A stretch of DNA of 64,000 bases from contig JADEXK010000012.1 in NCBI GenBank assembly GCA_015207155.1, positions 1 to 64,000 on the forward strand, given 5' to 3'. This document shows positions 17,156 through 25,194 of this stretch, one piece after another. This stretch comes from Nostocales cyanobacterium LEGE 11386. Lineage in GTDB: Bacteria; Cyanobacteriota; Cyanobacteriia; Cyanobacteriales; Nostocaceae. The notes beneath the pieces were generated by a model, which made no database searches, had not been told where the DNA came from, and saw only the letters and a program-made list of their open reading frames with translations. How positions within the stretch are numbered: the stretch's first letter is position 1; every line of letters starts with the position of its first letter. A program made the translations under genes and the position numbers.

Positions 17156-17689
17156 TTATTCAGCAGGTTTTAACTGTAGCGTTCTCTTTAACTCCATGAG
17201 TTCGTCTCGATGGGCAGTTACAGTAACTTTACTTGGGAAGTTCAGTTGATCCTGCTTTAATTCTTCTATTTGGAACGATACCTTCTCCAGTCTTCCCGCT
17301 TTTTTCCAATAAAACAGACCGCTCAAAGGTGACAGTAGTACTAATCCGAGAAATAGGGTACCGAAGTTAGGAAAAAGTAGTGATAAAACTAATGACAGGC
17401 AAACCATACCAACAGATGCTAGCAGTGTTAAAAACACAGCTAAAAATAGGCTAGGTTGAACAAAACCTGCAAAAATCACTTGATTTTTTTCACGGTCTAC
17501 CTCTGCCACTTGATAAGACCGCGAACGAAAATACTCCTTAACTTTCGGCATTAAAACAGCTTCGTCTTGCTCAGATACAAGTTGTTCTGTTGTTGTGCGG
17601 TCTTTGGTTGAGGCACGAATAAAGAAAAACAGCCCAACCGATAACAACAAGGTTAGGAGCAAAGTAGATGGCAGAATAGCAGTATCCAT
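17156..17689 (-). CDS. CCB1-like cofactor assembly of complex C protein
   Basis: A 177-residue membrane protein. An N-terminal helix (TLLLTLLLSVGLFFFIRAS) precedes the STKDRTTTEQLVSEQDEAVL motif. A cytosolic-type segment YFRSRSYQVAEVDREKNQV and GFVQPSLFLAVFLTLLASVG lead into two further membrane helices, and the C-terminus is polar. This layout matches cyanobacterial and plastid CCB1 (DUF3529), one of the factors that attach heme c(n) to cytochrome b6 of the b6f complex. Identification rests on the STKDR and FVxPSxFLAVFLTLLA motifs. It lies 55 bp downstream of the PadR gene on the same strand, so the two may share a transcript. Confidence 0.75.
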   Translation of the reverse strand: MDTAILPSTLLLTLLLSVGLFFFIRASTKDRTTTEQLVSEQDEAVLMPKVKEYFRSRSYQVAEVDREKNQVIFAGFVQPSLFLAVFLTLLASVGMVCLSLVLSLLFPNFGTLFLGLVLLSPLSGLFYWKKAGRLEKVSFQIEELKQDQLNFPSKVTVTAHRDELMELKRTLQLKPAE

Positions 17690-17744
17690 AACTAAATTGT
17701 TATTGTTTTGATTGGAGAAGACTTATTCATGATCAATTATTTCG

Positions 17745-18092
17745 TTAATTTGTCCTCCCGTTGATGTAATCTTGCCAAAGACGTGCCAAATTTTGTGATT
17801 GATCTTGCCATTCTGGAGAAACTTGGTACATCCGCCTGGGGCGTCCTCGTCCTTCGAGTTTCTTCCAATACCCAGTGATAGCCCTTTGGTCTTCGAGAAA
17901 TTTGATTGCACTATAAAGTACAGTATCCGAAAGCCGATAGGTTGGATATTCAGTTTCCAGTCGCTGTATCAACTCAGTTCCGTAGGATTCATTTTGTAAC
18001 AAAATATACAATATGTAACAAACAGCTAGTTCCTGACAGAGATAAGTTGGCGGAGGATTTTCAAAGAATTGATATATATCCTCAAGTTTCAT
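17745..18092 (-). CDS. PadR-family transcriptional regulator
   Basis: A 115-residue winged-helix protein. It has CYILYILLQNESYGTELIQR (helix 1), YRLSDTVLYSAIKFLEDQRA (recognition helix region) and the wing WKKLEGRGRPRRMYQVSPEW, the PadR signature. The N-terminal YQFFENPPPTYLCQELAVCY is typical of a cyanobacterial subgroup. Pex, the circadian period extender of Synechococcus, is a PadR-domain protein of related type, so a Pex-like role is possible but not shown. The 550-bp region upstream may contain its own operator. Confidence 0.85.
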   Translation of the reverse strand: MKLEDIYQFFENPPPTYLCQELAVCYILYILLQNESYGTELIQRLETEYPTYRLSDTVLYSAIKFLEDQRAITGYWKKLEGRGRPRRMYQVSPEWQDQSQNLARLWQDYINGRTN

Positions 18093-18650
18093 GGTTAGTG
18101 AATGGCTAAAAAATGCCTGGTGGTGGTATCTATAATCCTTGTAGTCAATATATAGTACTACTACAGAATAAGTAGGTATATAGGGCTACTGAGGCAGGAT
18201 TTCCCAAACGTAAACATTAAAATGACTACCCATGCGGTCAAAGGCGTGGGACAAATATACAAGTTTTAGGAGCGCAAAATACTACGTTCCTACCCAAGCT
18301 TTAGGTGGTGTGGAGAGGAGCAATTAAAATAGTGGCTTGGTCACTTTCTTGGTGTCCAGTGATGCCGAGCTAGTTAGAACGGCCTAAGCATAAAATGCCA
18401 TCGAAGAAATTTTACAGGTAAAATGCCGTTTTGTCTGTAAAAGTTAATAAACACTTTGTTTTAGAGTGATTGTCCCCATACAAAACATAAAAACTTCAGC
18501 CATACAGTTAATGTCGGGATGAAAGCCTATATGCTTGTAAACACAAACAAATAAGCATTCGGTACTGACTATGTGGACTTGAGACACTCATATCCTAGAT
18601 GGTAAGTGTGATATTAAATTTAACAAGTCCTTAGCACATTGGTGATCAGT
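18093..18650. other. 558-bp divergent promoter region
   Basis: It separates the PadR gene (-) from the DUF3611 gene (+). It is AT-rich with several TATA-like stretches near 18140-18180 (GTCAATATATAGTACTAC). No gene or RNA was recognised. Autoregulation by PadR from this region is plausible but not demonstrated. Confidence 0.45.
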
Positions 18651-19229
18651 ATGTCACAAAACCCCGACACCCCATCATCTTCCTCGAATATTCGAGCAAT
18701 TGCCCAAACCTTTCGCCTGACAGGTTGGATTAGCCTCTGGATTCAATTAGTCCTAGGTGTTGTTTCTGCCATTATTGTGCTGCTGTTTGCCATATTTAGT
18801 CAAAGAGAGGGCAGTCCCAGTAATAATCCTGGAACTGGGTTTGGTGTGTTTTTAGCAGTTTGTGGAATTCTGATTTTGGGTGGGGGTATTTATTTAGCTT
18901 TCCGTTACACCAGAATTGGCAACCAACTACAATCCTCAAATCCTAGTAATCGCCCGCGAAAAAGTGAGACTTTGCAAGTATTACGCCTGGGAATGTGGGT
19001 CAATTTAGTGGGAATGCTAGTGACACTGTTAGGAGCACAAGCGATCGTTGGTACATTGGTAGCAAGGTCTATTTCCCCCCAGGCTGTAACAACCCAATTA
19101 TTTGACCCTACCCGGATTATTAGCGGTCTAGATATGCTTGTAGTGCAGGCAAACATCAACACCGTTTCAGCGCACTTTGCAGGGCTTGTAGTCTCCATTT
19201 GGCTACTTAATCGAATTACCCGAACTTGA
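18651..19229 (+). CDS. DUF3611 family membrane protein
   Basis: About 192 residues with four predicted membrane helices: ISLWIQLVLGVVSAIIVLLF, FGVFLAVCGILILGGGIYLA, LGMWVNLVGMLVTLLGAQAI and AGLVVSIWLL. The loop FRYTRIGNQL is typical of the DUF3611 family of cyanobacteria and plastids, whose function is unknown. The start was set at ATG 18651 (MSQNPDTPSSS) rather than the upstream GTG 18639. The next gene, serS, starts 84 bp downstream on the same strand. Confidence 0.8.
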   Translation: MSQNPDTPSSSSNIRAIAQTFRLTGWISLWIQLVLGVVSAIIVLLFAIFSQREGSPSNNPGTGFGVFLAVCGILILGGGIYLAFRYTRIGNQLQSSNPSNRPRKSETLQVLRLGMWVNLVGMLVTLLGAQAIVGTLVARSISPQAVTTQLFDPTRIISGLDMLVVQANINTVSAHFAGLVVSIWLLNRITRT

Positions 19230-19313
19230 AATTCTCCTGCTATAGCAAGCCAGAATCAGTATATGCTGATGTTTTACCAAGAAGACACTAGGCAAAAAAC
19301 AAAAGAAAAATCT

Positions 19314-20594
19314 GTGCTGGATATTAAGCAAATAAGGGAAAATCCCCAATTAATCCAAGAACGGTTGAATAGTCGTAGTGGTAAATACGACCTCGAACCG
19401 ATATTACAGTTAGACAAGCAACAACGGGAATTGGAGGGGACACGTAGTCAACTGCAAGCCCGTAGTAACGAAATTGGTAAAATTGTTGGGCAAAAAATTA
19501 AATCTGGTGTGAGTCCGCAATCTCCAGAAATTCAAGCCTTGCGAGACGAAGGGAATTCCGTGAAAGCTCAATTGAGTGAACTGGAACCCCAAGAAAAAGC
19601 CCTGAAAGTGGAAATAGAGCAACTTGTCTTAGCATTACCCAATTTACCCAGTGACTCTACGCCTATTGGTAAAAGTGAAGACGAAAACGTCGAAGTACGG
19701 CGATGGGGTGATGAATATCTACCCCAAAACCAGAATATTCTTCCTCATTGGGAAATTGGCGAAAAACTGGGTATTCTCAACTTTGAGCGGGCTGTGAAAG
19801 TTGCCCAAAGTCGGTTTGTGACGCTTGTGGGTGCAGGTGCAGCATTAGAAAGGGCATTAATTCAGTTTATGTTGAAGATGCAAACTGAAGCTGGCTATGT
19901 AGAAGTTAGTCCGCCTTTGTTAGTGAATACTGATGCTTTAACAGGAACCGGTCAGTTACCGAAGTTTGCGGAAGAAAGCTTTAAGTGTGCTGATGATGAA
20001 TTGTGGTTGATACCTACAGCAGAAGTTCCCGTTACTAACTTGTATCGGGGAGAAATTTTAGCGGCGGAAGATTTACCAATTTATCACTGTGCTTATACTC
20101 CCTGTTTTCGTCGGGAAGCGGGAAGTTATGGGCGAGATATGCGGGGTTTAATTCGTCTGCATCAATTCAATAAAGTTGAGTTAGTTAAAGTTGTTCATCC
20201 CAGTTCTTCTTTTGATGAATTAGAAAAATTGGTGGGGAATGCAGAAGCGATTTTACAAGCTTTAAAGTTGCCTTATCGAGTTCTCAATTTGTGTACTGCT
20301 GACTTAGGTTTTGGGGCAACGAAAACTTATGATTTAGAAGTATGGCTACCTTCTTCTGGTAAGTATCGAGAAATTTCTAGTTGTTCTAATTGTGTAGATT
20401 TTCAAGCACGCCGGGCAGATATTCGGTTTAAGGAAGCCGGTAAGAAGGGGACGCAGTTTGTCCATACTTTGAACGGTTCTGGTTTGGCTGTGGGCAGAAC
20501 TATGGCGGCAATTTTGGAAAATTATCAGCAACCAGATGGGACGATTTTAATACCAGAAGCGTTGCAGCCTTTCTTAGGACGAGAAGTGTTGTAA
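19314..20594 (+). CDS. serS: Seryl-tRNA synthetase
   Basis: 426 residues, the normal size for bacterial SerRS. The N-terminal [17 protein letters not shown] begins the long antiparallel coiled-coil arm that grips the tRNA(Ser) variable arm. The class II core shows motif 2 ([29 protein letters not shown]), the serine-site region [18 protein letters not shown] and motif 3 ([19 protein letters not shown]). The frame extends 17 codons further up, but family members start at LDIKQIREN, so GTG 19314 is taken as the initiator. No strong Shine-Dalgarno is visible; AAAGAAAA precedes it. Confidence 0.95.
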   Translation: MLDIKQIRENPQLIQERLNSRSGKYDLEPILQLDKQQRELEGTRSQLQARSNEIGKIVGQKIKSGVSPQSPEIQALRDEGNSVKAQLSELEPQEKALKVEIEQLVLALPNLPSDSTPIGKSEDENVEVRRWGDEYLPQNQNILPHWEIGEKLGILNFERAVKVAQSRFVTLVGAGAALERALIQFMLKMQTEAGYVEVSPPLLVNTDALTGTGQLPKFAEESFKCADDELWLIPTAEVPVTNLYRGEILAAEDLPIYHCAYTPCFRREAGSYGRDMRGLIRLHQFNKVELVKVVHPSSSFDELEKLVGNAEAILQALKLPYRVLNLCTADLGFGATKTYDLEVWLPSSGKYREISSCSNCVDFQARRADIRFKEAGKKGTQFVHTLNGSGLAVGRTMAAILENYQQPDGTILIPEALQPFLGREVL

Positions 20595-20652
20595 TACGGA
20601 GGAAAAGCATGGTGACGTCAACAAATTTGGCATAGTTCATTATTACCAAAAT

Positions 20653-20717
20653 GAAGTACGAACACCTCCACCACCACGATTTAAAACATGATCATAAATC
20701 ATGGTGGTCTTTACTTC
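20653..20717. terminator. Large hairpin after serS
   Basis: CCACCACGATTTA (20671-20683) pairs with TAAATCATGGTGG (20695-20707) with one mismatch, and an outer GAAGTA/TACTTC pair (20653/20712) extends the stem. It could terminate serS or act as a leader structure for the methyltransferase, whose ATG is only 27 nt downstream. No T-run follows. Confidence 0.5.
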
Positions 20718-20743
20718 GTAAGAACCTAAATTTGTAACCCGAT

Positions 20744-21601
20744 ATGACTTATTCATCGTTAAGTGCTTACAAACAGCAGATTCTTCATGATTTCAACAAC
20801 CGCCAAAACTACGAGAATGAGTTTCATAAACGAGCTGCAACTCGATTAGTAGATTTGGCAAATTTACAACCAGGTCAGCAAGTTTTAGATGTAGCGACTG
20901 GAACAGGTTTAGCAGCTATTGCTGCTGCTCAAATAGTTGGTTCTACAGGTCGTGTTTTGGGAACTGACTTTGCTTTGGGAATGTTGCAGCAAGCTCAACA
21001 GAAAATTGCAGCGTTGGGACTGACTAATATCATGTTTGAGCAAGCGGATGCAGATGAGCAAGAATTCCAGGAAAGCCAATTTGATGCTATTTTATGCTCA
21101 TCAGCGATCGCCTACTTAACAGATACTCCGACATTACTTTGTCGATGGTACAATGCTCTAAAACCAGGGGGAGTTGTGGCATTTTCCTGTCTTGCAGAAA
21201 CCTCCCCAACTGCGTCTGTTTTGTTTCGAGCAGTGGTACAAAAGTACGGCATCACTATCCCCAATCCCAATGAGTTACTGGGAACGCCTGACAGATGTTG
21301 TCAAATACTTGGAATGATTGGGTTTAAAGAAATCGAAATTACAACTGAGCAATTGGGTTTCTACTTGCAAGATGCGGAAGTTGCTTGGACTGGCAATGCC
21401 AAGAGTGCATTTGGGCTTCAGGATGCAAAATGGTCACAGGAGCAGTTAGAGCGGTGTAAGCAGGAATACTTTACAGAGGTGAATAAAGCTGCAACCAAAG
21501 AAGGCTATTGGAATGATATCACAATGTTCTTTGTCACAGCTCGCAAACTAAGTGCGATCGCCTCTCCCCTAAGCACTTTTGGCACCATACATGATGAATG
21601 A
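20744..21601 (+). CDS. Class I SAM-dependent methyltransferase
   Basis: A 285-residue Rossmann-type methyltransferase. Motif I VLDVATGTGLAAIAA, then VLGTDFALGMLQQA (acidic residue for ribose), NIMFEQADADEQEF and FDAILCSSAIAYL, NALKPGGVVAF. The layout is that of the UbiE/Methyltransf_11 group, which acts on quinones, sterols or small metabolites. The substrate is unknown. It overlaps the following kinase gene, so they are almost certainly co-translated. Confidence 0.85.
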   Translation: MTYSSLSAYKQQILHDFNNRQNYENEFHKRAATRLVDLANLQPGQQVLDVATGTGLAAIAAAQIVGSTGRVLGTDFALGMLQQAQQKIAALGLTNIMFEQADADEQEFQESQFDAILCSSAIAYLTDTPTLLCRWYNALKPGGVVAFSCLAETSPTASVLFRAVVQKYGITIPNPNELLGTPDRCCQILGMIGFKEIEITTEQLGFYLQDAEVAWTGNAKSAFGLQDAKWSQEQLERCKQEYFTEVNKAATKEGYWNDITMFFVTARKLSAIASPLSTFGTIHDE

Positions 21602-22541
21602 CAAGAAGTTATTACACCTTGCAATTGCAGCACTTCATAAGTATGGTTTAGAAAACGCTCAACTAACGCGCTTAGGTGGAGCTAGTAACACTAACTTTAA
21701 AGTAGATATTGACAGCATATCCTATTTGCTGCGTCTGCACACATCTGCACTTCATAACCGAGTCGCCGTATGGTCAGAGCTAGCTTGGTTAAGCAGTTTG
21801 CAAAGCGACACGCCTTTGGTACTCCCAGAACCTATTGTCAATTTAATCGGAGAGCTAGTCACAGGTGTATCTATTGATAACGATCCAGAAACACTGTGTA
21901 CGCTCATGTCCTGGGTAGAAGGAAAAATTCCACCTACTGTGAACTTTTTAACCGATGAGCAACTTGTAAAAGTAGGCTCTGTTATGGCACAACTTCATAT
22001 ACATTCGCAACAGTTTGAACCACCCGAAGGCTTCAAACGCCATAAATTTGATGAGGTGCATTTTAGTGGGTGTTTAGAGGTGTTGTATACGGCTTTAAGT
22101 AATACTGAATTAGATAAAAATGACTTAAATAGTTTTAAGGTCAATGCCAACCACATAATCACTCATTTTGCTCGACTAGAACGCAAGCAAGACAACTTTG
22201 GTGTGATTCATGGCGACTTTCATTCTGGTAATTATTTAGTCTGCGATGAAGAGGTATACATCATTGACTTTGACCGTTGTGGTTTCGGCTTTTACCTTTA
22301 TGACCTGGCTTTAGCGCTGATGGAGCTTGAGGAGCCACAACAGAAAATATTTTTACAGGGTTACGAAACCCTCAAACCATTGCCTGCTGATTACACAAAT
22401 CTCAAGCAGATGTTCTTATGCTTGGCTTACCTCGATAACCTTGGCTTTCTTGTTGCCAATCCTGAGGAGTTAGCGTTTGTCATGAAAGAATTGCCGTTTG
22501 TTATTGCAGCGTTTTGTAATGCAGTAGAGACAGTGCTTTAA
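21594..22541 (+). CDS. APH-family phosphotransferase
   Basis: About 315 residues with the aminoglycoside phosphotransferase/choline kinase fold. LTRLGGASNTNFKVDI is the nucleotide loop, FGVIHGDFHSGNYLV the catalytic Brenner motif with Asp and Asn, and VYIIDFDRCGFGFYLYDLAL the metal-binding DFD. The family includes homoserine kinase type II, choline kinase and antibiotic kinases. The substrate cannot be told here. ATG 21591 and 21594 are both possible. With 21594 the start overlaps the methyltransferase stop as ATGAATGA, indicating translational coupling and possibly a shared substrate. Confidence 0.85.
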   Translation: MNDKKLLHLAIAALHKYGLENAQLTRLGGASNTNFKVDIDSISYLLRLHTSALHNRVAVWSELAWLSSLQSDTPLVLPEPIVNLIGELVTGVSIDNDPETLCTLMSWVEGKIPPTVNFLTDEQLVKVGSVMAQLHIHSQQFEPPEGFKRHKFDEVHFSGCLEVLYTALSNTELDKNDLNSFKVNANHIITHFARLERKQDNFGVIHGDFHSGNYLVCDEEVYIIDFDRCGFGFYLYDLALALMELEEPQQKIFLQGYETLKPLPADYTNLKQMFLCLAYLDNLGFLVANPEELAFVMKELPFVIAAFCNAVETVL

Positions 22542-22581
22542 CAGAGAATATGGTTTATAATTAGAATGAATATTAATAATT

Positions 22582-22887
22582 ATGGAAAAAACCATGCCTA
22601 AAATCACAACTTATCAGCAAGAAATTACAAATCGAATTACACCAATTGTAGACCAATTAATTAGCAGTAATAGCTTATATCAAGTAAAATTAAATCGACA
22701 ATAAATAATTGAAATATTAGTGGAGCTATTTGAGCAGTTTTCACCGGAAGAAATGAGAGCTATTAACGATTATGAAATGAGTCGCAGAATTAGAAAATTC
22801 CTGAGATTAGAGGCTGTTTCAGGTACATTAAATGATTTGACACCTGAGCAAATAGCAACTTTCGATGCAGTGGTATCAGGAATATAA
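22582..22887 (+). pseudogene. Antitoxin-like gene with in-frame stop
   Basis: The frame begins MEKTMPKITTYQQEITNRIT, reaches LNRQ and a TAA at 22702-22704, then stays open in the same frame (IIEILVELFEQFSPEEMRAI through FDAVVSGI) to a TAA at 22885. A single base change would restore a protein of about 101 residues. The position just before a PIN-domain start suggests it was an antitoxin, but no antitoxin domain was recognised. Translation could restart at the GTG at 22720. Confidence 0.6.
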
Positions 22888-22892
22888 CTCAA

Positions 22893-22973
22893 TTGACTTA
22901 TTTACTAGATTCAAATATTGTTACTTATATTTTAAAGAAAAATATATATGTCGGTGTATCAAAAATCTTTTGA
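22893..22973 (+). pseudogene. Truncated PIN-domain (VapC-like) toxin
   Basis: TTG 22893 opens a frame reading TYLLDSNIVTYILKKN, the classic first strand and helix of a PIN ribonuclease with its first catalytic Asp. After 26 codons the frame runs into a repeat (22963-22990) and ends at TGA. The other acidic residues of the active site are missing, so this is a remnant. It begins 5 bp after the antitoxin-like pseudogene, the usual vapBC layout. Confidence 0.7.
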
Positions 22974-22990
22974 ATTAAAGTAGCGATCGC
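22963..22990 (+). repeat. 28-bp direct repeat, copy 1
   Basis: AAATCTTTTGAATTAAAGTA followed by GCGATCGC, identical over 28 bp to 24169-24196. The copy truncates the PIN toxin. Together the two copies bracket the beta-lactamase gene. Confidence 0.9.
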
Positions 22991-23215
22991 TCCGGTAGGG
23001 TGGTTTATGCTAAGATGGCTGCCAGATTGGGAAAAAAGCACCACAGACCTTGTTGAAAAAGAGATTACACAGAAAATTTTCTTATAATAAATAATTTTAC
23101 TGCAAAGATATTTGGTTCAGATAGTGATTTTAGATTTACCTTTTAATGTCCAAAAACCAAAATTCTGGTATCGTATTTCAAGGCTGCTCATCACTTCACT
23201 AATTTACGAAAGTTT
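22991..23215. other. Spacer before the beta-lactamase gene
   Basis: 225 bp without a gene. A short frame reading WFMLRWLPDWEKSTTDLVEK near 23007-23070 could be a coding remnant, but it was not assigned. It is AT-rich towards 23216. Confidence 0.4.
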
Positions 23216-24085
23216 ATGAACCGAATAGTTCACTTTGCCATCATTACTCTTGTTGTATTGAGCTGCACTTCCTCAATCTTATTTCACACAATACAACCAG
23301 CATCAACTCTACCAAAATCAGCAATTGAGCTTCCAGATAGTGTAGATATCGTGCAAAAAATTGATTTTGGCAGGCACTTTCGAGAATTAGGAATTGAGGG
23401 TGCAATTCTGATTTATGACTTGAACAATGATCGCATTTTTCAACACAACCCACAGAGGAATGCAACAGCTTTTTTACCTGCATCGACATTTAAGATTCTC
23501 AACTCATTAATTGCCTTAGAAGCTGGAGTGATTTCAGATGAAATTGCAGTTCTAACATGGGATGGCATTACAAGAAGCATTCCTGAGTGGAACCGAGATT
23601 TGAATATGAAAGAAGCATTCAAGCTATCTGGCGTTTGGTTTTACCAAGTTCTCGCTCGTAGAGTTGGACATGAGCGAATGCAAAAATGGGTGGCTGAAGC
23701 TGGATACGGCAACAAAAAAATTGGTAGTAAAGATGATATTGATAAATTTTGGTTAGCGGGAGAACTGCGAATTACACCTCAAGAGCAAATTCAATTTCTC
23801 CGTCGTCTCTATAATAACGACTTACCTTTCTCCAAGCGATCGCTTGCCATTGTCAAAGATATTATGGTAAACGAGCAAACTCCAGACTACACAATCAGAG
23901 CTAAAACAGGCTTACTTGGATTTGAGGACAACTTAACGCCGAAAATTGGCTGGTATGTAGGTTATTTGGAAAAAGGCAAGAATGTTTACTTTTTTACTAC
24001 TAATATTGACGTTCGTAACCAGAAAGATATATCTGCTCGCATAGAATTAACCCGCCGTTGTTTCAAAGAACTTGCAGTTCTGTAA
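23216..24085 (+). CDS. Class D (OXA-type) beta-lactamase-like enzyme
   Basis: A 289-residue exported serine hydrolase. The N-terminal hydrophobic segment (AIITLVVLSCTSSIL) is a signal peptide, possibly lipoprotein-type at C17. All class D motifs are present: S90-T-F-K93 with the nucleophile and the lysine that is usually carboxylated, S138-G-V, Y164-G-N, the FWL segment around W179 that shields the lysine, and K230-T-G. Class D enzymes hydrolyse penicillins and oxacillins; close relatives include BlaR-type sensors, but there is no sensor membrane domain here. It lies between two 28-bp direct repeats among TA modules, suggesting acquisition as cargo. Confidence 0.92.
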   Translation: MNRIVHFAIITLVVLSCTSSILFHTIQPASTLPKSAIELPDSVDIVQKIDFGRHFRELGIEGAILIYDLNNDRIFQHNPQRNATAFLPASTFKILNSLIALEAGVISDEIAVLTWDGITRSIPEWNRDLNMKEAFKLSGVWFYQVLARRVGHERMQKWVAEAGYGNKKIGSKDDIDKFWLAGELRITPQEQIQFLRRLYNNDLPFSKRSLAIVKDIMVNEQTPDYTIRAKTGLLGFEDNLTPKIGWYVGYLEKGKNVYFFTTNIDVRNQKDISARIELTRRCFKELAVL

Positions 24086-24168
24086 GTAATTTATACTTAT
24101 CAATCTGTTTTTTATATTACGTTTTCCAGTGCAATGTCTACGACGAGCTACACCTACGCAGTATCACC

Positions 24169-24196
24169 AAATCTTTTGAATTAAAGTAGCGATCGC
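24169..24196 (+). repeat. 28-bp direct repeat, copy 2
   Basis: Identical over 28 bp to 22963-22990. The similarity extends a few bases leftward (GTATC) with one indel. It ends in HIP1 and lies 47 bp before the next antitoxin-like gene. Confidence 0.9.
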
Positions 24197-24243
24197 CCAC
24201 ACTATAATAAAAGAGCGCAAAGATTAATGAGATCAGGCTGGCT

Positions 24244-24426
24244 ATGCTAAAAAGTTACGAAGCCATTTATGAGAACGGTCAAATAAAATGGGTATCGGAA
24301 CAGCCCCTAGTTAATGCAGCTCGTGTAATTGTTACCTTCATTGAAGAGACCTTACCATCAAAAAAACGACGCACTCCGCCAGCATCTATTGCAGGTAAAG
24401 GTAAAACATTGGGGGATATTGTTTAG
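24244..24426 (+). CDS. Small antitoxin-like protein, probably truncated
   Basis: 60 residues: MLKSYEAIYENGQIKW, ARVIVTFIEE, then RTPPASIAGKGKTLGDIV and stop. It belongs to a cyanobacterial family of small proteins starting ML+[ST][YFI].[AG]IY.NGQI, also seen at 30050. As I recall, full-length members continue after GDIV with SP and an acidic tail (about 20 more residues). Here the TAG after GTT looks like a one-base insertion: dropping one T would give GDIVSPMM and run into the next gene. It may therefore be a fusion/frameshift relic at the junction of two antitoxin genes. Confidence 0.6.
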   Translation: MLKSYEAIYENGQIKWVSEQPLVNAARVIVTFIEETLPSKKRRTPPASIAGKGKTLGDIV

Positions 24427-24430
24427 TCCA

Positions 24431-24676
24431 ATGATGAAAACATTAGAAATAATCGTCACCATTACCCAAAATGGTAAGTTGTTAGTTAATTCTCCTGTAG
24501 ACCTACCTGTAGGTGAATATAATGCTGTTCTCGTACTAGAAGATCAACCAATCCGTAGTAGCGTTCAAACTTCTGTCCAAGAAGCTCAGGCTCTTTTGAG
24601 AAAATATATTCCTGCTAGTAGAAAACTTTCTCAAGAGTTGATGGAGGAGCGAAGATTGGAGAGTTTGAGTGAGTGA
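24431..24676 (+). CDS. Antitoxin partner of VapC
   Basis: 81 residues: MMKTLEIIVTITQNGKLLVN, then PVDLPVGEYNAVLVLEDQ, a beta-rich N-terminal half, and a helical, charged C-terminus (KLSQELMEERRLESLSE) of the type that wraps around a PIN toxin. The start is ATG 24431 or 24434; the longer open frame from 24329 is not used. The stop overlaps the toxin start by 8 nt (GTGAGTGA), so the pair is translationally coupled. Confidence 0.75.
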   Translation: MMKTLEIIVTITQNGKLLVNSPVDLPVGEYNAVLVLEDQPIRSSVQTSVQEAQALLRKYIPASRKLSQELMEERRLESLSE

Positions 24677-25052
24677 AGTTGTTGTAGATGCCTCTGCTGT
24701 TTTAGCGTTGCTTAATCAAGAAACTGGTAGCGAAGAAATTTTGCAGTTAATTGACAATGCAGCAATTAGTAGTGTCAACCTATCGGAAGTTATAGCAAAG
24801 CTAGCAGAAGCAGGAATCCCTGAAGAAGATATTAGGCAAATTATCTTGAATCTCAATCTTGAGGTGATTCTTTTTAATGAAGAGCAAGCATTCAAGGCGG
24901 GAATGTTGCGTCCAGCGACTAAATCTATCGGGCTTTCATTTGGAGACCGTGCTTGTCTGGCTTTAGGTGTTGTTCTCAACCAGCCTGTGATAACCACTGA
25001 TCGTTTGTGGAGTAACCTTAACATGGGAATTGAAATTCGAGTGGTGCGTTAG
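24669..25052 (+). CDS. PIN-domain toxin, VapC family
   Basis: A 127-residue PIN ribonuclease with VVVDASAVLALLNQETGSEE (first Asp), SSVNLSEVIAKLAEAGI (Glu), LSFGDRACLALG (Asp in GDR) and VITTDRLWSNL (final Asp in TTD). All four acidic positions are there, so the toxin should be active. GTG start at 24669, overlapping the antitoxin stop by 8 nt. VapC toxins cleave specific RNAs such as initiator tRNA or the 23S sarcin-ricin loop; the target here is unknown. Confidence 0.9.
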   Translation: MSEVVVDASAVLALLNQETGSEEILQLIDNAAISSVNLSEVIAKLAEAGIPEEDIRQIILNLNLEVILFNEEQAFKAGMLRPATKSIGLSFGDRACLALGVVLNQPVITTDRLWSNLNMGIEIRVVR

Positions 25053-25194
25053 TGCTTAGGCGGAACATCATCATAGACATTGACTAGCTCAACCCAGGCA
25101 TCATCTGAGATTGTAAGGTAGCTGGAGCCTATGTGCTTGTTCCCAAACTACTACAATGAAAATATATATCCGCATATTTTGATTAATTTGCTCT

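Noticed and set aside
20594..20743. tRNA gene in the serS spacer
   Set aside because: The hairpin has no cloverleaf partners, no T-loop GTTC-AA consensus and no CCA-proximal acceptor pairing.
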